From assembly GCA_016802295.1 (NCBI GenBank), contig JAESIW010000065.1, forward strand, positions 1,493,382 through 1,557,381: 64,000 nucleotides of DNA, in the 5' to 3' direction. Numbering within the stretch: position 1 is the first letter of the stretch; each line of letters opens with the position of its first letter. The notes beneath the pieces were generated by a model, which was not told the origin of the DNA, made no database searches, and saw only the letters and a program-made list of their open reading frames with translations. This DNA is from Brachionus rotundiformis. Its lineage: Eukaryota > Rotifera > Eurotatoria > Ploima > Brachionidae. Positions 1-13,328 of this stretch are shown one piece after another. The position numbers and the translations under genes were made by a program.

Positions 1-319
1 ATTAATCTAATTTTCTATTAATGTTAAATAAAATTACAAATCGGCTTAATATTCAAAAAGTAATTCTTTCATTTTGATTTACGTGAACCGGATTTCTTCA
101 TCAAATTAAAAGGAATTTAAAATTTTAAAATCAACTACAATTATTTACATGGCCTTTAAAAATATTCTCAAAAAAAAACTTGACTCCTTTTCCCTGATTT
201 TAACATTTTGTCTTAATTAATTTTTCTCTCTAAATGATAATAAAAAATGAAAAAAAATTTTGAGTTTAAAATGATAAATTAAAATTCGCCATAAAAAAAT
301 CAATTAGTCGTTATCATCA
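1..319. other. A+T-rich sequence downstream of the GFOD gene
   Basis: Very A+T-rich, with many homopolymer runs. I see no coding potential or repeat. Part of it is presumably the 3' untranslated region of the minus-strand gene that ends at 320. Confidence 0.5.
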
Positions 320-3151
320 TCAATATCTAACATTTATCCAGCGATTTTCATCTGAAGATTGGTAAATTGATTTGACTATAGTCTGAATAAGTCGTGTATG
401 CTCAAAGTTATCTAAATTTCTGCTTGGAAAAGGAACATTTGAAGACTTTTTTGAGCTTGATTTAAGATAATGGAACTCTATAAATTGTTCTTTCACTCTT
501 TTTAAATAAGAATAGAGTCCACGTACGTACACGAATGGCAATTCTGGATAAATGTCTTCAATTTTGGCGTAATTGTTTAAAAAATTGTCATCATCTTGGC
601 TTTTTTCAGCTGAATTGATACCATTAGAATCTGGAAAATTGGATTCATTGTTATTGCTATCAATTATTGCTGAATTAAAATTATCGCTTTTAAAGCCAAC
701 ATGAGATGTATCGGAATCGATCCATTTTAATACACCTTTACTTCCGCATATATTTATTTCGTGTGAATACTTCGAATGGGCCAGACTATTAATGCAAACA
801 TTAATTAGTACAGAGCCAGGCTCAAGATTTAGTTGAAATGTGCAATAGTCATCAGCTGTTATATTTCTAACAGTTAGGTGACTCTTTTCCAATGAACCAT
901 GTGTATAAGAATCAACAAGAGTTCGCAAACATCCGGATACTTTAGTTACTTTCTTGCTATCCAGCAAATCAAGTATCATTGATATAACAGCAGCTCCGTA
1001 TCTGTTCAAAACCCCAGCGCCCAAGTCTTTGTCACTCAGCCAATTTACAGTCCCAACTGCGCTTGTCGAAGATACATTTAAATTTATTTTGTCAATTATT
1101 TCCGCGAGTATATTTGACTGGAATTTTTTATCGGTCAAATTTTGATACATCTGATTTCTGGCCATTACTAAATTGGGACAGTTTATGGTTACATTGCACA
1201 CTTTAATTTCACCTACAAGACTTAATTTATTTTTCAGATTGATGTATTCTTTCATATATCGAAGGCCACCAAAGCATACTGACGACAAAAGACAAGGATA
1301 ATACCGGGATGATACAATCATCTGCTCAATTTCAGTCTTATCGCTGCATGTTGGATTCAGACAGATCACATTTTTCCCAATTCCTAAAAAAATCACATTT
1401 TAAGCTTCTTTAGAATTTTTAATAAAATAATAATTTGTTTTGTTGTGAAAAAAAAATATCTTTTCGACAAGTTGGAAAAACAAAATATGAAAGAAAAGAA
1501 AGGTAATGTTACTCCAATTTTAAAAAAGGAAGTAAATTTAATTTAAGTAATTATTGTCCAGTTTTCTTAACAAGTAACCTTTGTAAGATTCTCGAAGGCT
1601 TATTAAAAGACCACATGATATCTTATCTTTTACAGTACAAATTATTATCAGATTCTCAGCATGGTTTTATGCCGCAAAGATCTTGCTCTACGAATCTTTT
1701 AGAGACTTTGTTACCTTAGGTCTTAGTAAAGAATTAGCTATTGACATTATCTAAACCGATTTTTCAAAAGCTTTTGACAAGGTTTCACACAGATTTTTAA
1801 TTTTTTAAACTAAAAGCTTATGGTTTTACTGGATTAATAATTGGCTGGACAGTGGTTCTTTCAAATAGAAGGTAGAAAGTTGTTTTAGGTTCATCAATGT
1901 CTAAATGGTTGGAAGCTACTAGTGGAGTCCCACAAGGGTCTTTCAGATGTTGTAAAAAATAAATGTGAAAAATAAGCTGATGATACAAAAATATTATCAA
2001 TTGTTAATGATGTAAAAGACAACATTTTACTTCAAACAGATCATATATTTAGCTAGTCTCTCACCTTTTAAGCATCGAAAAATATCTTGTAATGCATATT
2101 GATTCAAAAAATCCAAATATGATAATACCATTTTTAATAAATATGGAACTATAACACTATCTAAACTATTTAGGTATCTTTATTCAAATGATCTTAAATG
2201 TACAAACCAAGTCTAGTATTGTACAAATCATGGAAACCGAATGCTAGGAATGATAGAAAATAATTTCAGATATTTAAATACAGACTCTTTGAGAATGCTA
2301 TATACAGCGCATGTAAGACCACACTTAGAATTTGCAATAAGTTATTGGTGCTCACATTTAGATAAAGAAATCGTTCAACTTGAAAAAGTTCAGAGAAGAG
2401 CAAAAAGAATCATTCCTTTCCTTCGAAATTACGAATATGACAAAAGACTTGAGTTGTTAGAATGAACTGACCTTAAAGTAAGAAGAATGAGGGGTGATTT
2501 AATTCAGATTTATAATCATTTATGGATATGAAAGTGTAAAAATCATCAATGGAATTAACTTTTTTCCAAATCAAGTGTACAATTTGAGGAAAAATACAAA
2601 ATGCATGGTAACAGAAGATGTCAAAAATTGTATGCATCGTTATCATTTCTTGGCAAATCGTGTGGTTAAAAATTGGAATAGCCTGTCTGAAGAAATAGTT
2701 AATTCTTAAACAAAAAAAATTTTTAAAACTAAACTGGATATTTGGCTTAAATAATTATCATTTACTGCTATACCTTGTTAAAGCTTAACCCTTTTTGGGT
2801 CGCAGTGTTTTTTACTACTAATACTACTAAATTGCTTGTCAATTTTTAGCAAAAATAAGATAAAATTGATGCCATTTTGAAAAATAATAATTATTTATTA
2901 CCTAAGGCTTTGGTGCAAATTTGAGAATGGAAATTCGGCTGGCAGCATACGAAAATTAGCTGGACATTCTTGTTCAAAAGAACATTGTCAATCGAATTGG
3001 TAATCAAGCTATTGGACTTGATTAAATTTTTGGTTTCGTTGTCACCACTGTTGGTCCAAATTGCATGAATATCGAATTCAAAATGTCTCAATACCTCAAT
3101 TAACACCTTTGAGATTGGATCAGAGCCGAATATTCCAATTCCAGGCAGCAT
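320..3151 (-). CDS. GFOD1/2-like oxidoreductase (Gfo/Idh/MocA family), two exons
   Basis: Exons, in transcript order, are 3151-2902 and 1383-320, joined across a GT-AG intron of 1518 bp; the product is about 437 residues. Exon 1 encodes the N-terminal NAD(P)-binding Rossmann fold (MLPGIGIFGSDP, glycine-rich loop) and ends in ...TKALG; exon 2 continues IGKNVIC and carries the C-terminal Gfo/Idh/MocA sheet domain, including ADDYCTFQLNLEPG and the family's C-terminal ending. The splice phase (G|GA) rebuilds the KALGIGKN segment typical of the family. The ATG at 3151 is chosen because MLPG... matches the usual GFOD start. Vertebrate GFOD1 and GFOD2 are about 390 residues; the extra length is a Ser/Asn/Asp-rich insert near residues 320-350. 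Members of this family have poorly defined substrates, and GFOD2 has been linked to extracellular matrix. The intron carries a retrotransposon relic in antisense. Confidence 0.85.
1505..2830 (+). mobile_element. Non-LTR retrotransposon relic (reverse transcriptase, CR1/L2-like)
   Basis: Translating the plus strand in shifting frames gives successive reverse-transcriptase blocks: VTPILKKGSK, KILEGLLKDH, LSDSQHGF (with RSCSTNLLETL), YTDFSKAFDKVSHRFL (palm, catalytic Asp region), TSGVPQG, ADDTKIL (the A-D-D active site), then the C-terminal segment YTAHVRPHLEFAISYW and EKVQRRAKRI. Several frameshifts and stops mean it is dead. No endonuclease domain is visible, so it is 5'-truncated. It ends with a small ACCC/GGGT hairpin (2788-2800) and ACT-rich triplets. 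It lies entirely inside the GFOD intron, in antisense. The clade assignment is inferred from block style. Confidence 0.85.
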
Positions 3152-5083
3152 ATTCAAATCATATTAGTGAAGCAAATACCTTCAAATTTTGTGTATTTTT
3201 CTAAATTAAAATAAATTACAACAAAATTTTAATTACACAATAAAAATCGTTAAATTTCAAATATTTCAATCATAAAAAAACTAAAATAATCATAATTTGT
3301 ATTTATTTATTATAATTGAGAATTTTGCAGCAAACTAGTTAGACGTAGAGAAGCTGCCTTTTTTAATTTAAAATATTGCCTTATACCGTAATATTAAATA
3401 TATTACGCTGTAATAAAAAACCTGAAATATTTCGAAAAATCTAATTTGGATTTTTTATTCAAAGAGCATAAATGTGAACAAATAAGCTAAATGAAGCGAG
3501 CTAGTTTGACTAAGATTAATAAATTTATTTATGTTTTTTTTTATACAAAGATATTTCTACCTTTCCATTATTAACTTAAATAATAAAAATATTTACTTGA
3601 AATTTTAAACAATTGTGGGAAAAGAACGAATACGCTCAAATAGACGTATTTATCTTGTTTTCTTAATTTTGGATCATTATGAAATAGGGCCTAAAATATC
3701 TAATAAATAATGTAATTATTAGAAATAAATGAGATATTTAATATCAAATAACACTATTTGCACCAAAGTTTAATCTGATTTTAAAGGTTAGTTTTAATTA
3801 ATTACACAACATATATAATCCCCTATCCGCAAAAAGTCGTCTTCTGGATCTATCTTATAAACAAGTTAAAAAATAAAAAGTAAATATTTATTTGACTTTG
3901 CTCTTGTTTTAGGAGCAAATATCTTTAACTCTATGTCTTTCAAAAATTTATCTAAAAAAGTTTTTAGATTACTTTTATTACCAATTAATACTGAAATTAC
4001 CTTATTTTAAAATACTATTTTTGAAAAGAAAACATTTGAACTTTTTAAACGGATTTATAAAGTGATTGAAAAATTTTAATTAAATTTAAATATTAAAATT
4101 TTTAGTCATATCTTAAAATTAGATTAAACAGTTGTTAGAAATAATTTGGAATTTAATTAGAATATTTTAGCGGGGTTATTTAAAATATCATTTAAAAAAA
4201 TTTACAGAAGAAAATTCTAAATCTAAAATAATAAAATAAAATCTTAAACTAAGAATCAACTTTTAAAAATTCCAACAAATGCATTTTAAATTTAACTAAA
4301 CCCTCCTGTAAAAATTACCTTAGTCTTAGGAATTAATTACTTTTTTCATCTACCTAGGAAAATATTCATCTTAAGAATTAAAATCTTTTACTTAATGATT
4401 TATGTGAAGCCTTTATTTATTGAATATCTTGGTTATCTCATCAGATAAACTGTAGATGCTTTCATTTAAAGAACGCATGGTATTTAGCAATTTAAAATAG
4501 AACCCTGAGTAGATCAATACAATGCAGATGCTCGTTCATCCATCTGATAACGTTTTCAATTTTTTCTAAATTAGAATTTTCATTCTTAGTTGTTTATACA
4601 ATTGCTTAATAAAAAAAATAAAGGAACAAGTTCATAAAGAATTGAGAATTATCTCTGGATAAGTTTGAAATTAAATTAAAATTCTATTTATATTCAAAAT
4701 ACAAAACTCTTAATAATTTATCAGAATTATCATTTTTTTGTTAATACAAAATTTTGATCTGCTAGAGGAAATTTAATTATGGTAACTAGCTTATTTAATT
4801 GATTATTTAAAGAAAACTAATCTATAATCAAAAAGAAAAATTCCGGATTGTGTAATATTTGAAATGAATAAAATTTTTATTATGTGATTACGCAATTTAT
4901 TAAATAAAAAATCTATTGAGTAAATATAATGGGCAAATAATTTTTTGAATCTGATGTGATTTTAGCTTTAATAATATATTTTTAAATTATGATTTTTGAT
5001 TAGAGAATTAGATCCTAAAATTTTTATCATTATAATATTCAAAATTAAAAAAGTTGACTATAATACTTAATAATGAACAAAAT
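3152..5083. other. Intergenic, nothing recognised
   Basis: A+T-rich DNA between two minus-strand genes. It would hold the GFOD promoter and the 3' end of MSH5. No open frame with recognisable similarity, RNA gene or repeat was seen. Confidence 0.4.
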
Positions 5084-7930
5084 TTATTTCTTTAATTGAG
5101 AAAGTATTTTTTTTAATTCAAAAGCCCTGTCTTCCTTTATACTATCCATGTTGTCTATTGTCTTTTCTAAATTTTCATCTTCCAATTTAAAATTATAAAA
5201 CATTTCAAATACTTGCTTTACTGTGTTTTTAGCCCTTTTAATTAATTGAATTCAAAACAAAGCTTTAAATAAAATAAATTACTTATCAAAATTTTCCAGT
5301 GACTTGTTGGTCTGAAGTAAAGCTTTAAGCTCATTCACACTATTTTTACATTCTTCTGAACCCAGAGCTTTGGCATTCATAATTGAAGATATTTTCAGGA
5401 ATATTTCCTTAGCTTCTGTAGAATATTTATCAGGCAGCTTTTTTAGAATATTCATCGCATGACTTGAACTGGTCAAACCATTTTTCAGTTTGTATAAAAA
5501 AACCATTTTTTGAATGTTGTCACATTTATCGTCTTTATGATACATGTGGTCAAACATCAAAAATTGAATATTTTTCCTGCCTTCACCAAATAAAGATTCT
5601 GAACAGTGAAGCATTTCATAAAAATGCGAACTAAAAAACACATGTGGACTGTTCTGATCCATGGCTGACCAGTATCTCAACGTAGCGCCGACTATAGCTT
5701 GACCAGCCAAAATATCAGTTCCATTACCCAACTCATCAATCAAAACCAAAGACTTGGAACTTGATTCATTCACACAATCAGCTAGTTGTTTTAAATCAAG
5801 GGAATAAGAGCTCATTTGAAGATTAATTGATTCATTAGACTTTATTCTGGTCAAAATACGGTCAAATTCTCCAATTTTTACATTTTTGCCTGGTACATAG
5901 GAACCAATATAGCTCATGTAAACAAGTAGAGCCACCTGTTTCAAATAAACCGTTTTACCAGAAGCATTGGGAGAAGTTATAACTTTTAATTTAGGACTTG
6001 ATAGACCTGATTGAATGTCATTTGGAATAAAGGAAGAATATGAGTCGAACATTAATTCGACCAAAGGATGGCGAACACTTTGGGCTGAAATAAATGATCC
6101 CTGGGTGAAATCAAAGTTTGGTTTTGTGTATTCAAATTCCTTGGCAATTGAAGCAAAGCTCAATAAACAGTCGATTTCTGCACAAAAATCAATCATTTGA
6201 GCATATAAATGAGAATATTTGATGTAATTTGATTGAAGATTATCAAGAATTTCTCCCTGAAGATCGTTTATCACTGTTGCCAGGTCACCAATTTTGTTGT
6301 CCAATTCTACACATAAAGGTGTTTTGTAATAAATTTTTTCATTAGATTTAAAAATAAATTTAAACTGATTTTTTTGCTCAAATTGGGCAAAATGATCAGC
6401 AAAATTTGAATCAAAAGTGTTTAAATTTAAATCCTCCAGATTTATTATTAACAAAAAGCCTAGTAACTGGAGATAAGTTGTTTTACATTGATTGAGACAA
6501 TATGTTGTCATTTCGCGTTCAGCCATTTCGGTCAAAAATTCTGGCAATTGGGAATACATAAGTCTTTTGGTGTCAAGATCTTTGGATACATTTTTACTTA
6601 TTCTTATTTCATTTGACTCATTCGATTCTTTTAAGTCTATTGTGCGCTCAAATAAATTTACCAAAAAATCAAATTTGACCTCAAATGGCGAATCAATTGG
6701 TTCAATGTGCAAATATTGGTTCAAAACACGTCTAATTTTGCAAAATTCCAGAAACGACTGTGTAGTTCGATACAAACGTTTCCAATCATTTAGGCCACAT
6801 CTAGTGAATCGCATTCTCTTCAAAATTGGGCTAATATATTTGCACTTTTTCAAATGCTTGACAGTCAATTTGACCAAATCAGAATTTCGAGCATCTAAAA
6901 AAAAATCGATTATTTTGTGTCTATGACCAATAAGCTCTAAATCTCTAGTCGGCTTCATCATAAACGAGCGAAGTTTACCAATGCCAAACTTGGTATTTAT
7001 CTTGCTCAGGAATAAACTGTACAATGTATTGTTAAATTTGTCATTGAGGTGTGTACGAAATGCCAAGGTGTCCAAATTGGTCTGCTTGTAAGCATAAGCA
7101 TAGTCAACATCATTAAAAATTTGAAGAGATTTAAAAGTATTCTGGTCTAATAAAAGCAAGTTTTTGAGCTCCAGCTTTTTGATTTGGCAAATTGGTGTCT
7201 CGAATATGTTTCTGTCTAGCTCGAAATTTATCCGATTGGTAGACAAATACTTTAGAAGGCCACCACAAGCTTTTAATGTTAGTTTTGAATCAAAATCAAT
7301 CAGGCTGGAAAAGAAGAAGATTTTTTCTGCATCTGTGATGTGTTCAGGTAGAGCTTCAAGAGTCGATATTTTAAATATTCGCTCTTTACAAAGTTCAATA
7401 TTAAATTCAGCACTTGGAACTAGGACAAACTGAATGGGCTTTTCTCTTAGCTTTAGCATTAATTCATAAGATTGATCTTGGTCAATTAGTAAAGAGTTTT
7501 CGGGAATCAAATTGGTGTAATTAGAAGACTTGGTAATGTCATATTTGCATTTTTGTTTGAGAAAATTCAAAAATTTTGAATCACATCGTGGACTGGTTAA
7601 GATGCAATTAGGCTGCAAATCATCAATAATTGTCTCAGTGAGCTGAAATTTTAGCTCTTCCTGAATTTCTGAAGAATAGAAGAGACATTTTTTGTTCAAG
7701 TCGTAGTAAGAACAGGCTATTTTGCCGGACTGGTAATATAGACAAAGATATATTTCATTGTCGTCAAAATCATCGGAAAAATTTTTATCAAATTTTTCCA
7801 AAACTTGTTTATCTAATGTTTGAATTTTGGTACTGTCAGATTGGTTTTCAGTCAAACTAAGGCTTTCATTATTTTCATTTAATTCCGAGTGAGCTTGGAA
7901 TGAATCAATAAGATTAAATTCAGAGAACAT
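5084..7930 (-). CDS. MSH5: MSH5, meiotic MutS homologue
   Basis: Exons are 7930-5283 and 5234-5084, separated by a 48 bp GT-AG intron; the product is about 932 residues (animal MSH5 is roughly 830). The order is an acidic/Ser-rich N-terminus, MutS connector/core and lever region, then the ATPase domain. The Walker A loop (near residue 655) reads SPNASGKT, followed by YLKQVALLVYMSYIGSYVP; Walker B is SLVLIDELGNGTD; the transmitter segment is INLQMSSYSLDLKQ. The family's Walker A normally starts with Gly; here that residue is Ser. The short second exon adds a charged coiled-coil-like tail ending in SQLKK. MSH5 pairs with MSH4 as a sliding clamp that stabilises meiotic crossover intermediates and does not act in mismatch repair. 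There is no N-terminal mismatch-binding domain, as expected for MSH4/5. Confidence 0.9.
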
Positions 7931-9829
7931 TTTGGTTTAATTTGATTTTAAAAATGTGCACATGTATTTGAGGAAAATTAAATTTTAAAAAATGCGCTTT
8001 ATTTTATTTATTTATTCAAAGGTCATGGAAAAATTTAAGGAAATTTTTTTGAGAATTTTTAAGAATTGTATAAAAGATGAAAGAGAAAAATTAATTTTTT
8101 GATATTTATATTATTTATTAGATGATCCTGAAAAAGAATAACTTATCTGAGTGTTTATCTTGATGTTTAATTAGATTAATATTAATTATCATCGTTGTTG
8201 AAACGATCTCTACAATCTTTATTACTAATATAACTTCAATTTAATATATTTTTTTGACTTCTGAATCACTTTATTAATTGTGTAATCTAACTGTTTAATA
8301 ATATATGATAAAAATTTTTAAAAAACAAGGAAAATCTATCTCATAAATTTAATATTAATTTTTACAATTTATAAAACCAAATCTCTGTTTCTGCATTATT
8401 AATATTAACAAACACGATAAAAAATTCAAGTTTTAATAATAAGTGTGCAAAAAAATTGAAAATAGGTTCTCATTGACCAAAATTGGCCAAGTATTTTTTT
8501 ACTCTCTGAAAAATTTAAATGTTTCAAGTTTTTTAGTGTTTAAGGAAGGCAATATTCTCCTATTTTTTCAAGCTTTTATGAAGGTTTGACCGAATTTGTA
8601 TCGAAAACTTGATTCAAAATTTTAAAAATTCAAATATCGAAGTGTTATTAATTTATATAAAAATCTAAAACTTAAATTTATAATTAAATTAATTTAAACC
8701 AAACTAAGGCGTTGATTATTTCAATCAAATTTTTAAATTTTTATACTTAGATAAAAAAAAATTATTGAAAGACTTTTGACTTATTTTATTTGTTGAGTAT
8801 TACGGCATTCACTTAATTCTTTCATTTCAATTTAATAAGCTTAAATATAACTCAAAATTATAAGTATTCTATTACAAATATTTTTTGGCTTATTGAAGTA
8901 AATGATCCTTAAAAATTATGTTTTTTAATCTTAAGAAATTTTTAATTTTTATTTTTTTAATTGAAAAATTTAATTCATTGATAGATTTTCATGCGTAGCA
9001 AAGCATGTTAAACCGTAGCCAAATATTGTGCATAATTGTGTATGCATAAAAAATTAAGCTTAAAATTGAATTTTTGATTTGAAAATGTTATTCCGCAGGA
9101 CTAGCATTATCAATATACTTATTTTATTAATATTGATAATCATTTATTTTTTATTACCAAATTGGTTTAGTTCTTATCAACATGTTGCTAAATTTTTTAG
9201 TATAAATTTTTAATTTTACATTTGTTATTATTACTTTAAGTATCAAAGATATTCATTACTGAATATATTTTTCCAAATTTATTGATCTATCAGATTGAAT
9301 TATTATTAATATATAAGAATAATAGACAATTAGTTATGCAAAAATTTTCATAGTTACCAAATTCGAGATTTTTTTTACTTTTGGTCTATAAAATAATCTA
9401 ATCACTTGTATACTTTATTTTATAACAAAAATAATGCGTTTAAAACAAAACAAGATTTAGATAAATTTAAACATATTAAGATAAAAATGTGATTTATATG
9501 CTCATGGTAGATAAAGATATTTAAGAGGATTTGACTTGATTTTTTTTCTTTATAAGACATAATTTAAATATCTCATTTAGAAATTCAAATTAGATGCTTG
9601 TTTCTCTTCTAGTTCATACACAGCACAAATTAAAACTGAATTTAGAAATGCTCTGAAATTTCTAAAAAGGAAAAAATTCGACTTAAAACTTGATTGAAAA
9701 AATTAAAATAATTTAAATGCTTATAAATATCGCAATATACGAAAAAAAATAAAAAACATTTAAAATTGCTCCAAAATTTTGTTCTCTTTTTGATTAAATA
9801 AAAAATAGTCTAGCAATTTTTAATTAAGA
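7931..9829. other. Divergent intergenic region between MSH5 and UPF1
   Basis: About 1.9 kb of A+T-rich DNA separating two divergently transcribed genes, so it should contain both promoters. No TATA box, RNA gene or repeat stood out. An AG dinucleotide lies 1-2 bases before the UPF1 start codon and could be a splice acceptor for a 5' leader exon. Confidence 0.4.
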
Positions 9830-12800
9830 ATGCAAAAAATAGACCTAATTGATGGTAGCTACTCGGCCACATGTAACTCACAGCCATTGACGTTCATTGA
9901 CAACGACTTTGTCGGTGCCGAGAACACACAGGCTACCGAATTCAACTACGAACTTACATTTCCAAATGACCTGAATAATTTTCATTCTCAACAACCCATG
10001 GCTTCTCAAATGCATTCATCTCAAATGACTACGAACGGCCTGGACGTCCAGGCCAATCAGGTGGTCAAGGACCTAAACGCCCTAAATTTTGAAGACGACG
10101 AAGAAGAGATGTACAATGTTATAGACCTTCCCAAACATGCATGGTAAAATTTTTTCCAAACAAAAATAAATTTTTTTTTAATTTAATAAAGTAAAATTTT
10201 AAAATTGTCTTTAATTAAGTGCTTATTGCGGCATACATGACCCTGCATCGGTCCTCATGTGCAACACGCACAAAAAATGGTTTTGTAATGGAAGAGGCAA
10301 CACATCTGGCAGTCACATAGTCAACCATTTGGTAAGAGCCAAGTGCAAGGAAGTCACATTGCACAAAGATGGACCATTGGGCGAGACAATTTTGGAATGT
10401 TACAACTGCGGGTGCCGGAATGTCTTTTTGCTTGGTTACATACCTGCCAAATCAGATTCAGTAGTAGTTTTGTTGTGCCGTCAGCCATGTGCTACACAAA
10501 CCTCTTTGAAGGATTTGAATTGGGACCCGACTGAATGGAAACCACTGATAGAAGACCGCTCTTTTTTGTCTTGGTTGGTGAAAATTCCCTCTGAACAAGA
10601 ACAGTTTAGGGCTCGTCAGATTACAGCTCAGCAAATAAATAAATTAGAAGAGTTGTGGAAAGACGCACCTGATGCCAAATTTGAGGACTTGGAACGTCCT
10701 GGTATTGACGAAGAGCCGCAACAGGTCTTACTAAGGTACGAAGACGCTTACCAATATCAGAATATTTTTGCACCTTTGGTTAAAATGGAAGCTGATGATG
10801 ACAGACGGCTCAAAGAGTCACAAACTCAAGGCGACATTGAGGTCAGATGGGATCTTGGCTTGAATAAAAAGAGACTTGCTTATTTTTGCTTGCCAAAGGC
10901 TAATGATGAAATGCGTTTGATGCCTGGTGATGAACTTCGGCTCAGGTACATTGGCGATGGACACAAACCTTGGTCTGGTGTAGGTCACGTTATACGAGTA
11001 CCCAATACTAAGTTTTTCGATTATGGTGATGAGGTTGGTATCGAATTGAAAATTAGTGCTGGTGCTCCCATTGAGCATAAAAAAGACTTTATTGTTGAAT
11101 TTGTGTGGAAGTCGACCTCATTTGACCGAATGCAAAGTGCTCTGAAGACATTTGCCATTGATGAAAATTCGGTCTCAGCCTACATTTATCATAAGCTGCT
11201 TGGCCACGAAGTCGAGGACATGGTCATTAAAGCCAACCTACCAAGAAGATTCTCAGTTCCTGGTCTGCCTGAACTGAACCATTCACAAGTATACGCTGTA
11301 AAAACAGTGTTACAGCGTCATTTGAGTTTGATCCAAGGCCCTCCGGGTACTGGCAAAACTGTCACTTCGGCCACTATTGTTTATCACTTGGTAAAGCAAA
11401 ATCATGGTCAAGTACTTGTGTGTGCTCCAAGCAACATAGCTGTTGACCAATTGACAGAAAAGATACACCGAACTGGACTCAAAGTGGTACGTTTGTGTGC
11501 CAAGAGTCGTGAAGCCATAGACTCACCAGTGAGCTTTTTGGCTTTGCATAATCAAATAAGAAACTTGGACTCAGAGCCAGAGCTAAAAAAACTTCAACAG
11601 CTTAAAGATGAGACTGGAGAGTTGTCTTCAGCAGACGAAAAAAGATACAGAATGCTCAAGCGCAAATGTGAAAGCGAGCTTTTGCGTAATGCTGATGTGA
11701 TTTGCTGTACATGTGTGGGAGCAGGTGATCCACGATTGAGCAAATTTCAATTCAAAAGTATCCTAATTGACGAGAGTACACAAGCAACTGAGCCTGAATG
11801 CATGGTGCCAGTGGTTTTAGGAGCAAGACAATTAATTTTGGTAGGGGATCACTGTCAATTAGGTCCCGTTGTGATGTGCAAGAAAGCAGCTCGTGCTGGC
11901 CTCAGTCAATCATTATTTGAGCGCTTAGTTGGTTTAGGTATACGGCCAATACGACTTCAAGTTCAATATCGTATGCATCCGGCCCTTAGCGCCTTTCCAT
12001 CAAATACTTTCTATGATGGTTCTCTGCAGAATGGAGTTACTTCTAAAGAACGTTCTATCCCAAATCTTGACTTTCCATGGCCTCAATCAGAGACACCTAT
12101 GTTTTTCTACTGTTCTCTTGGCCAAGAAGAAATATCATCAAGTGGTACTTCTTACCTAAATCGAACTGAAGCATCTATGGTCGAGAAAATAGCCACCAAA
12201 TTTATAAAATCTGGCATTAAACCAGAACAAATAGGTATTATTACCCCATATGAAGGCCAGCGGGCATATCTAGTACAGTACATGCAGTACAGTGGGTCTT
12301 TGCATCAAAAAATTTACCAAGAAATTGAAGTTGCCAGTGTAGATGCTTTCCAAGGCAGAGAAAAAGACATTATTGTTTTATCATGCGTAAGAGCTAATGA
12401 ACATCAAGGAATCGGATTTTTAAATGATCCGAGAAGATTGAATGTAGCTCTTACTCGCGCTAAATACGGTGTTATTGTTGTTGGCAACCCTAAAGTGCTC
12501 TCTAAGCAGCTATTGTGGCATCATTTGCTTACCTATTACAAAGAACAAAAAGTTTTAGTTGAAGGACCTCTAAACAACCTAAAAGAGAGTATGATACAAT
12601 TCAGTAAGCCGAAGAAACCGGCTAATTTAAATCCAGGAGCAAACAAATTTATAAACACAACAATGTTTAGTGCCAGAGAAGCATTGATTCCGGGTGGTCC
12701 GTTTGATAAGAGCAAAAATGCGACACCAGGCTTCGGCTACCAGCCCACACCAGACTTTATGCGCTCTCATGATCCAATCAGCTACATTGATCCGCGAAGT

Positions 12801-13328
12801 GGAGCTCTTAACGCCCTCAATTTACCAATACCTGTGCCCATGCTTATGCCAGCACCACCTCAACAACCGCAGTCTTTCTTTAATTCCAATCAAAACCAAA
12901 ACAAATCTGGCAAAAGACAACCTGGCACAATGAATAACAAAAAAAATCGACCGAGATATCAAAATCAAGCACATTTTGGTTCACAACAGTCCCAATCAAG
13001 TCAAATTACTCAAAATACACAAGTATATTTTAAAAAATTTAATTACTAAAATAATAAGTGACTTTTTCTAATTTAGGAGCTTATTTCGCAGAGCTTTTCG
13101 CAAAATTTGCTGACCCAAGGAGTCCAAAGCCAACCATTTTTGTCCCAGGCTGGCCTGTCTCAAGCTGGACTATCACAAGCCGATTTTTCACAAGATAGTT
13201 ATTTGGATCACTTTCAGTCACAGGCCGAAGGCTTGTTATCACAGGATTCTAGCTATCAACCATCGTATTTTGGCCATTCTCAAACTGGTGGTATAAACAA
13301 TACCGGTGGACAACTGTCTCAGTTCTAA
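9830..13328 (+). CDS. UPF1: UPF1 / RENT1, nonsense-mediated decay RNA helicase
   Basis: Exons are 9830-10143, 10220-13022 and 13077-13328 (introns 76 and 54 bp, GT-AG), giving about 1122 residues, like animal UPF1. Exon 1 has the acidic NFEDDEEEMY segment leading into the Cys/His-rich (CH) zinc domain, which exon 2 continues (HACAYCGIHD, WFCNGRGNTSGSHIVNH, CYNCGCRNVF). The superfamily 1 helicase core follows: Walker A GPPGTGKT (Lys near 484), DESTQATEPE in place of DEAD, GDHCQLGPV, QYRMHP, VDAFQGREKD and NVALTRAKYG. The C-terminus is rich in Gln, Asn and Ser-Gln dipeptides, strongest in exon 3; in animals such SQ sites are phosphorylated by SMG1 to trigger decay. UPF1 works in the cytoplasm with UPF2/UPF3 to remodel mRNPs on messages with premature stops. 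Confidence 0.97.
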
